Shown: positions 27,690-36,883, numbered from the stretch's first letter. The stretch: 64,000 bases of DNA from Hyphomicrobiales bacterium (GCA_900468285.1 UBTF01000006.1:62001-126000); one strand, 5' to 3'. Notes: generated from the letters alone by a model not told the origin. Program-made: numbers and translations.

Positions 27690-28691
27690 TTATTGTGTTG
27701 TGCCTGAGGCCAGATCCAGCAACGCCCGCGCTGCCGCTTCATCGGTAATCAACGTGTTGCAGCCGATCCGCTTGATGGTGGCGCGTATGGCAATCGCACG
27801 GTGGGCACCGCCGGAGGCCAGCACGATGTGTTTTGCCTTTTTCAGCGTATCAAGACCGATGGCCATGGCGCGCCCGTTGATGGGATGATCGACGGAGCGG
27901 CCTTCGGCATCGATGAAGTTGAACATGGTGTCGCAGACGCAGCCCGCGCTCACCAGTTCCGCATGGGTCTCCTTTGAAATAAAGCCTTCCGAAAGGGATG
28001 TGGAGTGGGGGCCGATATCGCCGCAGCTGACGATTGCAAGGTCGAGGTTCTCAGCCAGCTCGAACAGGGTGTTGAGGCCGCATTTTTCGATGAGCGCGCG
28101 GCGCGTCTCTTCCGAATCCACCAGAAGCGGTGCCAGAAACATGTAGCATTCCGCACCAAGCGCGCTTGCCAGCCGCCATGTATAATCGAGCGGGTTGGTC
28201 TGGTGGACCGCAACGATCCCGCCCAGCAGCGAGACGACCTTGCAGTTTTCCCGGCGCGGCGGGCGAAAGCTGGAGAGCGAGGCCGTCATGGTGCGGCCCC
28301 AGCCGACACCGATGGTGGCATTGTCTGGCACGGCTTCGGACAGGAATTGCCCAAGCGCCAGGCCAACGGCCTTGGCAATGTCTTGTGCATTGGCGGAGGC
28401 CGAAGGAATGATGATGGCCTCGTCCAGCCCATAGGCGCCTTCGAGCTTTATCGCCAGCTCGACCAGATCCTCAATGCCTTCGTTGATCCAGATCTGCACC
28501 TCGGACCGTTTCATCGCCTCGTCCAGAAGGCGGATGACGGTGGAACGGCTGATCCCGAGTTTTTCAGCAACATCCTTCTGCGTCATGCCCTGGTTATAAT
28601 AGAGCCAGGCCGCCCTCAGGCGCAGTGATGCAGCCTCGGAATAGGACGTATGGGTGTCTCTTCGCAGTTTTGCCACTGTTTTCGCCATCAT
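27690..28691 (-). CDS. SorC/DeoR-type sugar-binding transcriptional regulator
   Basis: A 333-residue regulator. The helix-turn-helix near 15-60 reads RLRAAWLYYNQGMTQKDVAEKLGISRSTVIRLLDEAMK. The SorC sugar-binding domain follows, with ATIGVGWGRTMTASL and CKVVSLLGGIVAVHQTNPLDYTWRLA. The frame extends 35 codons upstream, but two consecutive ATGs at 28691/28688 give the length and start expected of the family. It is divergent from transaldolase across a 182-bp promoter region, so transaldolase and itself are the likely targets. It differs in sequence from the SorC protein at 14368. Confidence 0.85.
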   Translation of the reverse strand: MMAKTVAKLRRDTHTSYSEAASLRLRAAWLYYNQGMTQKDVAEKLGISRSTVIRLLDEAMKRSEVQIWINEGIEDLVELAIKLEGAYGLDEAIIIPSASANAQDIAKAVGLALGQFLSEAVPDNATIGVGWGRTMTASLSSFRPPRRENCKVVSLLGGIVAVHQTNPLDYTWRLASALGAECYMFLAPLLVDSEETRRALIEKCGLNTLFELAENLDLAIVSCGDIGPHSTSLSEGFISKETHAELVSAGCVCDTMFNFIDAEGRSVDHPINGRAMAIGLDTLKKAKHIVLASGGAHRAIAIRATIKRIGCNTLITDEAAARALLDLASGTTQ

Positions 28692-28741
28692 CTGTTGTGC
28701 TGCGAGTATGGCCGCTGTGAAACTTATGTCAATTGGATTGC

Positions 28742-28780
28742 GCAAATGTCTTGACTTTACATTTTGCAGCGCGCGATACT
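28742..28780 (+). promoter_or_regulatory. Candidate transaldolase promoter with overlapping inverted repeat
   Basis: TTGACT (28751-28756) and GATACT (28775-28780), 18 bases apart, form a plausible promoter for the downstream transaldolase. GCAAATGT (28742-28749) and ACATTTTGC (28759-28767) form an inverted repeat with one unpaired base that straddles the -35. It may be the operator of the divergent SorC regulator. Confidence 0.35.
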
Positions 28781-28873
28781 CGGCCATCAAAAGCAACCGG
28801 TTTCGCCCTGAGCAAGCAAATGGAACGGAAGCCGGCGCAAGCAGTTTTCAAGAGATCACGAGGATCACACGGC

Positions 28874-29839
28874 ATGACGTCCAAACTTGACCAACTTCGC
28901 AAAATCACGACTGTTGTTGCCGATACGGGTGACATCGAGGCGGTCGCTCGCCTCAAGCCAGTTGATTGCACCACCAATCCCTCCATCGTTCTAAAAGCGC
29001 TCGGCACGCCGATGTTTGCCGATGCCGTCAAGGAAGCGGTGACATGGGGCAAGAAGCAGGGTGGCCAGTCCGATGCCGTCGTCGGCGCGGTAGCAGACCG
29101 TCTCGCCATTTCGGTTGGCGCGGCCCTGGTCGATCTCGTGCCCGGCCGCGTGTCGACGGAAGTCGATGCCGACCTTTCCTTCGATACCAAGGCTTCGATT
29201 GAAAAGGCGCATCAGATCATTGCCGGTTACAAGGAGCGAGGCATCGAGCGCGATCGCATCCTCATCAAGCTTGCATCGACATGGGAAGGCATCAAGGCCG
29301 CCGAAGCGCTGCAGGCAGAAGGCATCGATTGCAATCTGACGCTGCTCTTCTCGCAGGCGCAGGCAATCGCATGTGCCGAAGCCAAGGCCTTCCTCATCTC
29401 GCCCTTCGTTGGCCGTATTCTTGACTGGTACAAGAAGTCGACCGGTGAAGACTACACCGCAGAGACCGATCCGGGCGTCGTTTCCGTGCGCAAGATCTAC
29501 AACTACTACAAGGCCAATGGCATCCAGACTGTGGTGATGGGCGCATCCTTCCGCAATGCTGGCGAGATCGAAGCGCTGGCCGGTTGCGACCGCCTAACCA
29601 TCAGCCCGGCTCTTCTGGAAGAACTCGACAAGGACACCGGCACGCTGGAGCGCAAGCTGTCTGCTGACGATGCCAAGGCCGAGCCTTTGCAGTCGCTGGA
29701 TGAAAAGGCGTTCCGCTGGCACCTGAACGAAGACGCGATGGCCACGGAAAAGCTTTCCGAAGGCATCCGCCAGTTCGCCAAGGATCTCGAATCGCTGCGC
29801 GGCATTGTCCGCAAAGAACTCAGCGCCGCAGCGGCCTGA
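28874..29839 (+). CDS. tal: Transaldolase
   Basis: A 321-residue TalB-type transaldolase, which moves a three-carbon unit between sugar phosphates in the non-oxidative pentose phosphate pathway. [14 protein letters not shown] is the N-terminal signature. The Schiff-base lysine falls at residue 132 in [13 protein letters not shown], the same number as in E. coli TalB. FNV-type positions are replaced by [15 protein letters not shown], normal for the family. AGGATCACACGGC gives the ribosome site. It has its own regulator (divergent SorC protein) and a terminator, suggesting control by sugar supply rather than constitutive expression. Confidence 0.93.
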   Translation: MTSKLDQLRKITTVVADTGDIEAVARLKPVDCTTNPSIVLKALGTPMFADAVKEAVTWGKKQGGQSDAVVGAVADRLAISVGAALVDLVPGRVSTEVDADLSFDTKASIEKAHQIIAGYKERGIERDRILIKLASTWEGIKAAEALQAEGIDCNLTLLFSQAQAIACAEAKAFLISPFVGRILDWYKKSTGEDYTAETDPGVVSVRKIYNYYKANGIQTVVMGASFRNAGEIEALAGCDRLTISPALLEELDKDTGTLERKLSADDAKAEPLQSLDEKAFRWHLNEDAMATEKLSEGIRQFAKDLESLRGIVRKELSAAAA

Positions 29840-29902
29840 AATAATTCTGGAACCTTTGCGGGATTTGCCCGTTGTTGAAGTATAATATCTCCAGTCTTGA
29901 AA

Positions 29903-29935
29903 AGCGCGATCGGTCCCCTGCCGGTCGCGTTTTTC
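29903..29935 (+). terminator. Rho-independent terminator of tal
   Basis: CGCGATCGG (29905-29913) pairs with CCGGTCGCG (29921-29929), with one mismatch or G-U pair, followed by TTTTT. It ends at the last codon of the convergent IclR gene. Confidence 0.75.
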
Positions 29936-30701
29936 ATTGTCCGGCTGCAATTTCCGAAATCTTGGCTGCGGCTTTGCGGATCAGAACGACGCAGTCTTCA
30001 GCACTTGGAGCATCGGTGTTCATCGGCGTGATGTAAGGGCATGTGATGGCGGCAAGCGCCGTTCCGTCTACTGTCAGAACAGGTGCAGAGATATTGCGCA
30101 CACCGGCGGTCTGAAGGCTGTTCATGCTCTCATAGCCATTGTCCCGCACCTCATCCAGCCGCGCGATCAGCCCTTCGGGCACGCCATCCTCGTTGCCACC
30201 GCGCAGCTGCTCTGCCATCATTCTGTCGCGCTGGGCGTCGTTCTGAAATGCCAGAAGAACGTGTCCCGAACCGGTGTTGAACAGGCTCATCTGCGCGCCA
30301 ACGCGAATGGAAAGCGCCCAGTAGGTGGATGAGTCCTGCTGGGCGATCACCACGACCGAACCGCGGTCATAGACCGCCAGATGGCAGGCCTGCCCGGCCT
30401 TGTTGGCGAAATCCCGCATGACGGGGGCGGCAAAGGAAACCAGCCTGCGCAGCGGCGCGTGGAAATGGGCAAGGCCAAACAGTTTGAGCGTCAGGAAGAA
30501 GCGGTCTCCGTCCTGCCGCTGCACGTAGCCGCGGCGCACCAGCCGGTCCAGCATTCGGTAAAACTCGTTCGGGCTTTTGCCGATGGCCTTGGCAATCTCC
30601 ACCTGCGTCAACCCGCCATCGGTGCTGGCCAGAAGCTCAAGAATGTCGAGGCCCTTGTCGAGCGCCGGTGCACGGTACTTCTCACTGTCGTCTTCGCTCA
30701 T
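29934..30701 (-). CDS. IclR-family transcriptional regulator
   Basis: A 255-residue regulator. The N-terminal winged helix covers about residues 10-75 (LDKGLDILELLASTDGGLTQVEIAKAIGKSPNEFYRMLDRLVRRGYVQ). The effector domain spans about 85-250, with GQACHLAVYDRGSVVVIAQQDS and the DEVRDNGYESMNSLQTAGVRNISAPV segment typical of IclR. It is divergent from the SDR dehydrogenase, with a 140-bp AT-rich gap between them, so it most likely controls that gene. The effector is unknown. Confidence 0.88.
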   Translation of the reverse strand: MSEDDSEKYRAPALDKGLDILELLASTDGGLTQVEIAKAIGKSPNEFYRMLDRLVRRGYVQRQDGDRFFLTLKLFGLAHFHAPLRRLVSFAAPVMRDFANKAGQACHLAVYDRGSVVVIAQQDSSTYWALSIRVGAQMSLFNTGSGHVLLAFQNDAQRDRMMAEQLRGGNEDGVPEGLIARLDEVRDNGYESMNSLQTAGVRNISAPVLTVDGTALAAITCPYITPMNTDAPSAEDCVVLIRKAAAKISEIAAGQ

Positions 30702-30782
30702 TGCGTCTCTTACCGCTGGCTGTCAGCCGCGCCCCGACGGGGCTGGCCAAGTTGACTTGACGTTATATAAATACACTGTTTA

Positions 30783-30816
30783 CATATGAATTGTCGATCT
30801 ACATTCGATTTATATG
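30783..30816. promoter_or_regulatory. Candidate operator between iclR-type and SDR genes
   Basis: CATATGAATTG (30783-30793) faces CGATTTATATG (30806-30816), matching at 8 of 11 positions, in an AT-rich stretch that stands out from the flanking DNA. It lies 26 bases before the SDR start codon and is a possible IclR-type binding site or part of the promoter. Confidence 0.3.
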
Positions 30817-30841
30817 CGCGCCAGCGCGGGAGGAGCATAGC

Positions 30842-31573
30842 ATGAGCCAGGATTTCAGCGGCCAGACGGTCGTCATTACGGCGGCAGGGCAGGGGATTGG
30901 CCGCGCGACGGCGGAGCGCTTCATCGGGCTTGGCGCAAGGGTCATCGCCACGGACATCAACGAAGCGGCACTGGCGACGCTGAACGGCGCTGAAACGCGC
31001 GTCCTCAATGTTCTCGATGGTGCGGCTGTTTCAGCGCTCGCCGCCGAAATCGGGCGGGCGGATGTTCTTTTCAATTGCGCCGGCTTCGTCCATGCGGGCA
31101 CCATTCTGGACTGCGAGGAAAAGGACTGGGATTTCTCTTTCGACCTGAATGCGAAAGCCATGTACCGCACCTGCCGCGCGTTTTTGCCTGCCATGCTGGA
31201 AAAGGGCAAAGGCGCCATCGTCAACATGTCCTCGGTCGCATCCAGCGTCAAAGGCGTGCCAAACCGCTTTGCCTACACCGCGTCAAAGGCAGCCGTCATT
31301 GGCCTGACGAAGTCTATCGCGGCGGATTTCGTGACCAAGGGCATTCGCTGCAATGCCATCTGCCCCGGGACCGTCGATAGTCCGTCCCTGCATGAACGTT
31401 TGCGGGCAACGGGAAATTATGAGCAGGCGCTGGCGGATTTCATCGCCCGTCAGCCCATGGGCCGCATTGCCAAGCCGGAGGAAGTCGCAGCCCTCGTCAC
31501 CTATCTCGCATCAGAAGAAGCTGGCTTTACCACCGGCCAGATCCACGTCATCGACGGTGGCTGGACGGCATAG
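30842..31573 (+). CDS. SDR-family NAD(P)-dependent dehydrogenase (DHRS6/BDH2-like)
   Basis: A 243-residue classical short-chain dehydrogenase. The cofactor loop is TAAGQGIGRA; the Asp in VIATDINE suggests NAD preference. NNAG is replaced by FNCAG, the catalytic Ser is in IVNMSSVASS and the Tyr-Lys pair in YTASKAA. The end TTGQIHVIDGGWTA is standard. The sequence resembles the DHRS6-like group, which includes 3-hydroxybutyrate and 2-keto-3-deoxy-L-fuconate dehydrogenases. GGGAGGAGCATAG supports the start. Control by the divergent IclR gene points to catabolism of a specific acid or sugar acid. Confidence 0.85.
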   Translation: MSQDFSGQTVVITAAGQGIGRATAERFIGLGARVIATDINEAALATLNGAETRVLNVLDGAAVSALAAEIGRADVLFNCAGFVHAGTILDCEEKDWDFSFDLNAKAMYRTCRAFLPAMLEKGKGAIVNMSSVASSVKGVPNRFAYTASKAAVIGLTKSIAADFVTKGIRCNAICPGTVDSPSLHERLRATGNYEQALADFIARQPMGRIAKPEEVAALVTYLASEEAGFTTGQIHVIDGGWTA

Positions 31574-31609
31574 GGCCGCGTTTCGAGCATCCAGACAAGA
31601 CAACGAAAA

Positions 31610-31633
31610 ACGGCGGGCCTTGCGGACCGCCGT
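31610..31633. terminator. Terminator between the SDR gene and the DUF1328 gene
   Basis: ACGGCGGGCC pairs with GGACCGCCGT around TTGC, with one mismatch. It is flanked by AAAAA upstream and CTTTGTT downstream, so it can work on both strands for these two convergent genes. Confidence 0.65.
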
Positions 31634-31651
31634 CTTTGTTACGTCTGTTGA

Positions 31652-31825
31652 TTAGAGGATCGCCTGGCCTGCCATCAGTGCAAGCACGAGGAAGATCAGG
31701 AACACGACCACGGCGATGAAGAACAGAATCCGTGCGATGCCGGCAGTCGCTGCCGAAATGCCCGTAAAGCCGAATACACCGGCAATCAGTGAGATAACGA
31801 AGAATATAAGAGCCCACTTCAACAT
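31652..31825 (-). CDS. DUF1328 small membrane protein (YtjA family)
   Basis: A 57-residue protein made almost wholly of two membrane segments: [20 protein letters not shown] and, after the conserved [16 protein letters not shown], a second span ending MAGQAIL. This is the DUF1328/YtjA pattern. AGAGGA lies six bases before the ATG. Function is unknown; relatives are often stress-induced. It stands alone between the SDR terminator and the sit operon. Confidence 0.88.
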   Translation of the reverse strand: MLKWALIFFVISLIAGVFGFTGISAATAGIARILFFIAVVVFLIFLVLALMAGQAIL

Positions 31826-31956
31826 GGCCGGTCCTCTTTCTGATCAATTGATGCGGTCGAGCGCCCACGCAATCGACCTGCACCTATTGACGCGAAACGG
31901 TGCCAGCTAGTTCCGAACTTTGTGAAATAATCTTTTCAATCGCGCACAATCGTCTT

Positions 31957-32808
31957 TCAAGCCGTGCCTTGCGCCTTGTCGGTGGCTTTGGCTTGCAGCG
32001 TGGTGCGAATGAAGGCGAGGATGAAGAACAGGGTCATGATCAGAACGATGGTCGGCGCAGGCGCGCTGTCGATCAGGAAACTTGCCCATATGCCCGTGAT
32101 GGATGCAATGACGGCAACGCCAATGGCAACCAGCATCATGCTGGAAAAACGACGGGTCAGCAGAAAGGCAATGGCACCGGGTGCCACCAGCATCGCTACT
32201 GATAAAATGATGCCGATGGCCTGCAGCGCGCCCACCACCGTCAGGGACAGCACGGCCAGGAGGCCATAATGCAGAAGGCGCACCGGCAGGCCGATGGCTT
32301 TTGCGTGCTGCGCATCAAAGGCATGGACCAGCAGATCCTTGCGCAGCACCACCAGAAAAGCCGTGGCGGCGAGCGCAATCAGGCCGGTTTCCACGATGTC
32401 GCCCAGGGCCACGCCCAGCATGTCGCCAAACAGGATGTGGTCCAGATGCACATCGCTCTGCACCTTGACGTAAAGCACCAGCCCCAGCCCGAACATGCCG
32501 GAAAAGACAATGCCGAGAACCGTGTCTTCCTTTATGCGGCTGTTTTCCTTCAGAAAGCCGGTTGCCAGCGCACAGATCATTCCCGCCACAAATGCGCCGA
32601 TGGAAAAGGGAATGCCGATGATATAGGCGATGACAACGCCCGGCAGCACGGCATGGGAAACCGCGTCTCCCATCAACGACCAGCCCTTCAGCACCAGCAG
32701 ACAGGACAGCATGGCCATGGGAACGGCAATCATCAGCGTGATGATGAAAGCATATTGCATGAAGGGAAGCTGGAACGGCAGAATTGCCAGTTGCATGTTT
32801 TCGCTCAT
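31957..32808 (-). CDS. sitD: Manganese/iron ABC transporter permease SitD
   Basis: A 283-residue ABC-3 family permease. MLSCLLVLKGWSLMGDAVSHAVLPGVVIAYI is the conserved early segment, and HALKAIGLPV-type sequence (HAFDAQHAKAIGLPVRLLHYGLLAVLSLTVVGALQAIG) lies mid-protein. About eight spans are expected. It is the last gene of the sit operon and overlaps sitC by four bases. It pairs with SitC to form the metal channel. Confidence 0.88.
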   Translation of the reverse strand: MSENMQLAILPFQLPFMQYAFIITLMIAVPMAMLSCLLVLKGWSLMGDAVSHAVLPGVVIAYIIGIPFSIGAFVAGMICALATGFLKENSRIKEDTVLGIVFSGMFGLGLVLYVKVQSDVHLDHILFGDMLGVALGDIVETGLIALAATAFLVVLRKDLLVHAFDAQHAKAIGLPVRLLHYGLLAVLSLTVVGALQAIGIILSVAMLVAPGAIAFLLTRRFSSMMLVAIGVAVIASITGIWASFLIDSAPAPTIVLIMTLFFILAFIRTTLQAKATDKAQGTA

Positions 32809-33665
32809 GGCGCGGTCTCCAGCGCCGCTTTCGCCTTGGCGCGTGAAGCGAGGTAGCCGTGCTTGGGCGCAAAGATGAAGGCGGTCAGGAAGATCAGGGT
32901 CTGCAGCACGACAATGATGCCGCCGGTCGCGCCATCGAGGAAATAGCTGAGATAGGCGCCGGTGAAACTCGTGGCCGCGCCGATGCCGAAACTCATGCCG
33001 ATCAGGCGCTCGAAACGGTCCGTCAGAAGATAGGCGGTAGCACCGGGGGTAACGACCATCGCAACCACCAGAAACGCGCCAACCGTCTGCAGCGCGGCGA
33101 CGGTGGACGCCGCCAGAAGCGTGAAGAAGATGAGCTTCAGCAGGTCCGGGTTCAGCCCCACCGTGCGGGCGTGGTTTTCATCGAAGAACACCACCATGAA
33201 GTCCCGCCATTTCAGCGACAGCACAGCGAGGCTGATGCCGCCGATCAGCGCCAGTTGCAGCGTGTCCTCAGGCGTAATCGCCAGAATGTTTCCAAGGACG
33301 ATGGTCTGGATGTTGATGGAGGTGGGCGACAGCGACACCATGAACAGGCCAAGGCCGAAGAAGGAAGTGAAGATCAGCCCGATGATCGCATCTTCCTTCA
33401 GCCGTGTCTTCTGGTTGAGAAACAGCATGGATCCCGCCGCCAGTCCGCCGGAAATGAAGGCTCCCAGTGAGAAGGGCAGGCCCAGCATATAGGCACCGGC
33501 AACGCCGGGCACGATGGCATGGGACAGGGCATCGCCGATCAGAGACCAGCCTTTCAGCATGAGATAGGCAGACAGGAAGCCGCAGACGCCGCCCACAAGC
33601 GCGCTCACCCATATGGCGTTCAGCATGTAGGAATAGGTGAAGGGCTCAAGCAGGGTATCAATCAT
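32805..33665 (-). CDS. sitC: Manganese/iron ABC transporter permease SitC
   Basis: A 286-residue ABC-3 permease, clearly paralogous to Sit[32 protein letters not shown] and [46 protein letters not shown] show the family. It overlaps sitB by eight bases and sitD by four. The two different permeases plus SitA and SitB make the usual four-gene SitABCD importer. Confidence 0.88.
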   Translation of the reverse strand: MIDTLLEPFTYSYMLNAIWVSALVGGVCGFLSAYLMLKGWSLIGDALSHAIVPGVAGAYMLGLPFSLGAFISGGLAAGSMLFLNQKTRLKEDAIIGLIFTSFFGLGLFMVSLSPTSINIQTIVLGNILAITPEDTLQLALIGGISLAVLSLKWRDFMVVFFDENHARTVGLNPDLLKLIFFTLLAASTVAALQTVGAFLVVAMVVTPGATAYLLTDRFERLIGMSFGIGAATSFTGAYLSYFLDGATGGIIVVLQTLIFLTAFIFAPKHGYLASRAKAKAALETAP

Positions 33666-34548
33666 GGCCCTTGTCTTTCAGCGTCTTTTTGGCTTTCGCG
33701 CTCTTGTCGTAAATCACGAAGGGCCGCTCGTCATCGGTAATGACCTTTACCCGCCGCGGGTCGGCATCGTCGTGCAGATCGGCCCCGCCAAGAATGAAGT
33801 GGCGCAGGCTTCCACCGAATGCCTTTTGCAGATTGTCTTCGGTAAAGGTCTTTTCGGTCTTGCCGGCAGCAATCACGGTTCCCTTGACGAAAACCGTGCG
33901 GTCGCAGAAATCCGGCACGCTGCCGAGATTATGGGTGGAAACCAGCATCACGCGGCCTTCGTCACGCAATGCCTTCAATAGCGCCACGATCTGCTCTTCG
34001 GTGTTGACATCGACGCCGGTGAAGGGCTCATCGAGAAGAATGACCTGGCCTTCCTGCGCCAGTGCCCGCGCCAGAAACACCCGCTTTTTCTGCCCACCGG
34101 AGAGTTCGCCGATCTGGCGCTTGCGGTACTCCACCATGTTGACGCGTGCCAGCGCCTCATCCACCATCTGATGGTCGCGTCTGGAGGGAATGCGCAGAAA
34201 GTTCATGTGGCCGTAGCGGCCCATCATGACCACGTCTTCCACCAGCACGGGGAAGCTCCAGTCCACTTCCTCCGCCTGCGGAACATAGGCAACGAGGTTC
34301 TTGCGCAAGGCTTCGCGGGCGGGCATGTCAAAGATGGAAACGGTGCCGGCCGCAAACGGTACGAAGCCCATGATCGCCTTGAAGATCGTGGATTTTCCCG
34401 CGCCATTGACGCCCACAAGTGCTGTGATGGTGCCGCGAGGGATGGAGAAGCTGGCGTTGCGAAGCGCCGTGTGGCCATTGCGATAGGTAACGGTCACATC
34501 CGCAACCGTCAGTCCCGTCTCGCTTCCCTTGCGTTTTCCCATCATCAT
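33658..34548 (-). CDS. sitB: Manganese/iron ABC transporter ATPase SitB
   Basis: A 296-residue ATPase. Walker A is GVNGAGKST, the Q-loop is in [15 protein letters not shown] (typical of metal importers), the signature is [15 protein letters not shown], Walker B is [12 protein letters not shown] and the switch His is in [10 protein letters not shown]. Three consecutive ATGs begin the gene, inside the overlap with sitA. A C-terminal tail beyond 250 includes [21 protein letters not shown], which is polar and lacks a known domain. It energises SitCD. Confidence 0.9.
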   Translation of the reverse strand: MMMGKRKGSETGLTVADVTVTYRNGHTALRNASFSIPRGTITALVGVNGAGKSTIFKAIMGFVPFAAGTVSIFDMPAREALRKNLVAYVPQAEEVDWSFPVLVEDVVMMGRYGHMNFLRIPSRRDHQMVDEALARVNMVEYRKRQIGELSGGQKKRVFLARALAQEGQVILLDEPFTGVDVNTEEQIVALLKALRDEGRVMLVSTHNLGSVPDFCDRTVFVKGTVIAAGKTEKTFTEDNLQKAFGGSLRHFILGGADLHDDADPRRVKVITDDERPFVIYDKSAKAKKTLKDKGHD

Positions 34549-35435
34549 TTGGAAAGGCCTTTCACAACGGTCTGCGTGGTTACGCGCAACAGGTCGAGAT
34601 AGGTCGGGACAGGCCCATCCGCCTCGCTCAGCGAATCCACGTAGAGAATGCCGCCATAGGCCGCACCCGTTTCCTTCGCCACCTGCTTTGCCGGGTCCGG
34701 GGAAACCGTGCTCTCACTGAAAATCACATGAATGTTGTTGGCGCGCATGGCGTCGATGACACCGCGCACCTGCTGCGGGGTGCCCTGGCTGTCGGCATTG
34801 ACCGGCCAGAGAAACAGTTCCTTCAGCCCGAAATCGCGGGCGAGGTAGGAAAAGGCGCCTTCGCTCGTCACCAGCCACCGCTTTGCCTCGGGCAGGGCCG
34901 CAATGGCATCGCGCATGGGCTGGATTTCGCTTCTGATCTTGTCGGAATAGGCCTTGGCATTGGCAGCGTAGAGCGCCGCATGGTCAGGATCGATCTGGGT
35001 CAGGCCCTTTCTGATGTTCTCGACGTAGATCAAGGCATTGTCGGGTGACATCCAGGCATGGGGGTTGGGCTTGCCCTGATAGGCCCCGCCGCTGATCGAT
35101 ATTGGCTGAACGTCATCGCTGACGGTCACGTTCGGAACATCCGCAAGGTTTGCCAGAAACTTCTGGAACCACAATTCAAGGTTGAGTCCGTTCCACAGAA
35201 CGAGATTGGCATTGCGGGCCTTGAGGATGTCGCGCGGCGTTGGCTGGTAATTGTGAATTTCCGCACCGGGCTTGGTGATGCTTTCCACATCTGCGGCATC
35301 ACCTGCAACGTTGCGGGCCATGTCGGCGATGATGGTAAAGGTGGTGACGACCTTTGGCTTGTCGCTTGCCGCAGCCGCAAATGGCAGAAAAACCGTTGCA
35401 ATACAGAGGAAAAGCCGAAGCGCCATTGATGTCAT
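34545..35435 (-). CDS. sitA: Manganese/iron ABC transporter periplasmic binding protein SitA
   Basis: A 296-residue cluster-A-I metal-binding protein. The signal peptide ends around residue 23 (LPFAAAA). Expected ligands are visible: His in [12 protein letters not shown], His in [14 protein letters not shown], a Glu in [11 protein letters not shown] and an Asp in [11 protein letters not shown], the His-His-Glu-Asp set of Mn/Fe binders rather than the His-rich loop of zinc binders. It heads the operon, and two Mur-type palindromes lie upstream. It delivers Mn(II), possibly Fe(II), to SitCD. Confidence 0.9.
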   Translation of the reverse strand: MTSMALRLFLCIATVFLPFAAAASDKPKVVTTFTIIADMARNVAGDAADVESITKPGAEIHNYQPTPRDILKARNANLVLWNGLNLELWFQKFLANLADVPNVTVSDDVQPISISGGAYQGKPNPHAWMSPDNALIYVENIRKGLTQIDPDHAALYAANAKAYSDKIRSEIQPMRDAIAALPEAKRWLVTSEGAFSYLARDFGLKELFLWPVNADSQGTPQQVRGVIDAMRANNIHVIFSESTVSPDPAKQVAKETGAAYGGILYVDSLSEADGPVPTYLDLLRVTTQTVVKGLSK

Positions 35436-35453
35436 AGGCCTATAAAACTCCTA

Positions 35454-35471
35454 ATGCGATTAATTCGCAAT
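35454..35471. promoter_or_regulatory. Mur/Fur-type palindrome 1 upstream of sitA
   Basis: ATGCGATTAATTCGCAAT is a near-perfect palindrome (TGCGAATTAATCGCA on the other strand), 18 bases before the sitA start. Its half-site TTGCGAAT matches that of the second box. In rhizobia the manganese-responsive Mur protein binds two such sites before sitA; the assignment here is by similarity from memory. Confidence 0.6.
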
Positions 35472-35508
35472 ATCAATTTGGGAATTTTATCGGGCATTGT
35501 CAATGATA

Positions 35509-35525
35509 TTGCAAATCATTCGCAA
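35509..35525. promoter_or_regulatory. Mur/Fur-type palindrome 2 upstream of sitA
   Basis: TTGCAAATCATTCGCAA is TTGCAAAT and ATTCGCAA around a central C, with one mismatch between arms. It lies about 38 bases beyond the first box, fitting a two-site repressor arrangement on the sit promoter. The same gap serves the divergent histidine-rich gene. Confidence 0.6.
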
Positions 35526-35723
35526 TAATCGCGTCGATCGCTTGTCCAAGTCTTTTTTTCTCGGAATCCAAAAATGGTCCAACCGAAGGGCCAGATTTGT
35601 ATGTGAGTTAAATCTTCTTCAATGAGAACACGTCAGAATTGATGACTGCACGGAAGCAGCATTGCTGCCCCGCGCTATATCGTTTCGCAGTTCGCTGCTT
35701 TGGCGATCCGCAGATGATGGGCA

Positions 35724-36752
35724 TTGAACGGGGTAGTGAATGTCGGGACGTTCGACGTGAAAGCAGTGTTCAAGAGAATACGGTTTTCTCGAAAGTTCGT
35801 ATTGATAAGTGGCGGGATCCTCCTTCTTGGCGGAGCGTCCGGCGTTGCCGCCGTTTTTGTGGGCAAGGAACGCCTGTTTGGCCCGGCCGAAGCGTCGGTC
35901 AATGGCCTCGAATGTCAGATGGTGCAGACCGTCAATATCCGGAAAAACGGCGCAGTCTGGGTGCGCAAGTTCATTCGCACCGAAGGCGGAGATGGGACGG
36001 AGCGTGTCAGGACCGCGCTGCGCGTTGCCAAGGCCGTTTATGACAAGCAGAAGCCGGATCTCGTTCAGGTCTCCGTGCTTGACAAAAACGGACCGACCAT
36101 GCGCGCAGACATGCGCGGACGCGCCATCGCAGCCCAGGTCGTCTATATCGCTGACGTGAAGAAGCTGCCGGAAGACGCAGATGCCAAGTCCTATTCCGCC
36201 TATTATTACGATGGCGATCCGAATGGCGAAGGGCTTTTCTACGGGTTGAGGATCGATCTTCCGCTGGAAGATACCGAACATCTTTCCGCCAGCCTCAATG
36301 ATTTCTCAGACTGTGTCGAACCGGTGGTCGAAACGCCATCGGATGGTCATGGCGCTGCGGCGGACGGACACGGAAAGGCGGGCGACGGCCATGGCGAAAC
36401 CAAGAGCGATGGCCATGGAGATGGCGGCGGTCACGGCGAAAAGGCGCCTGCGGGTGACCATGGAGAGGCCGCGCCTGAATCCGCCCATGGCGAAACCCCT
36501 GCCGCCCATGGCGATCATGCAGCGCCTGACGATCCCGGCCTCGTAACCTCTACCCCGGAGCAGGACAATGTCAGCATGTTCAGCTTCGCTTACATCAAAT
36601 CATTGATCTTCGGGAAAGGCTCCACCACGGCGGTCGCCGCGGAGCAACATCATCCGCCTGCCGAAGAGCCAGCGGCTGCTCATGGAGAGGCTGCGGCAGA
36701 AGGCGATGCAGCCGCTCAACACGCGCCAGCCGCGCCTGCGCCAGAACATTGA
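35724..36752 (+). CDS. Unknown membrane-anchored protein with histidine-glycine repeats
   Basis: Up to 342 residues; I do not recognise the family. A single membrane segment lies near residues 26-47 (FVLISGGILLLGGASGVAAVFVG), after a basic start. A folded region to about 200 contains two Cys (LECQMV and FSDCVEP) and so may form a disulfide outside the membrane. Then comes a low-complexity tract (about 207-270) with nine or so HG units: four DGHG, plus GGHGE, DHGE, AHGE and AHGD. An Ala/Pro/His-rich C-terminus follows. The start is uncertain: TTG at 35724 opens the frame, GTG at 35757 is as likely. It is divergent from sitA across the Mur boxes, so metal binding is a reasonable guess, no more. 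Confidence 0.7.
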   Translation: MNGVVNVGTFDVKAVFKRIRFSRKFVLISGGILLLGGASGVAAVFVGKERLFGPAEASVNGLECQMVQTVNIRKNGAVWVRKFIRTEGGDGTERVRTALRVAKAVYDKQKPDLVQVSVLDKNGPTMRADMRGRAIAAQVVYIADVKKLPEDADAKSYSAYYYDGDPNGEGLFYGLRIDLPLEDTEHLSASLNDFSDCVEPVVETPSDGHGAAADGHGKAGDGHGETKSDGHGDGGGHGEKAPAGDHGEAAPESAHGETPAAHGDHAAPDDPGLVTSTPEQDNVSMFSFAYIKSLIFGKGSTTAVAAEQHHPPAEEPAAAHGEAAAEGDAAAQHAPAAPAPEH

Positions 36753-36829
36753 TCGCCGTCCGTCGGCGTTAAACGCTATCCCTCGCACCAGTCGTCGCCG
36801 TAGCCACCCACCCGTTTGCCGGAAACAAA

Positions 36830-36859
36830 AAAGCCGAAGGCTTTGCGGCCTCCGGCTTT
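36830..36859 (-). terminator. Rho-independent terminator of lysS
   Basis: On the minus strand AAAGCCGGAGGC pairs with GCCTTCGGCTTT (one mismatch) and is followed by a run of six T residues, 24 bases after the lysS stop codon. On the plus strand the T tail is short, so it works less well for the convergent histidine-rich gene. Confidence 0.8.
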
Positions 36860-36883
36860 GAAATCAAGATGATCGTGGTCTGA

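Noticed and set aside
36340-36540. Short tandem repeats that might suggest a CRISPR-like array
   Set aside because: The repetition comes from DGHG codons inside an open frame; unit lengths vary and there are no spacers.
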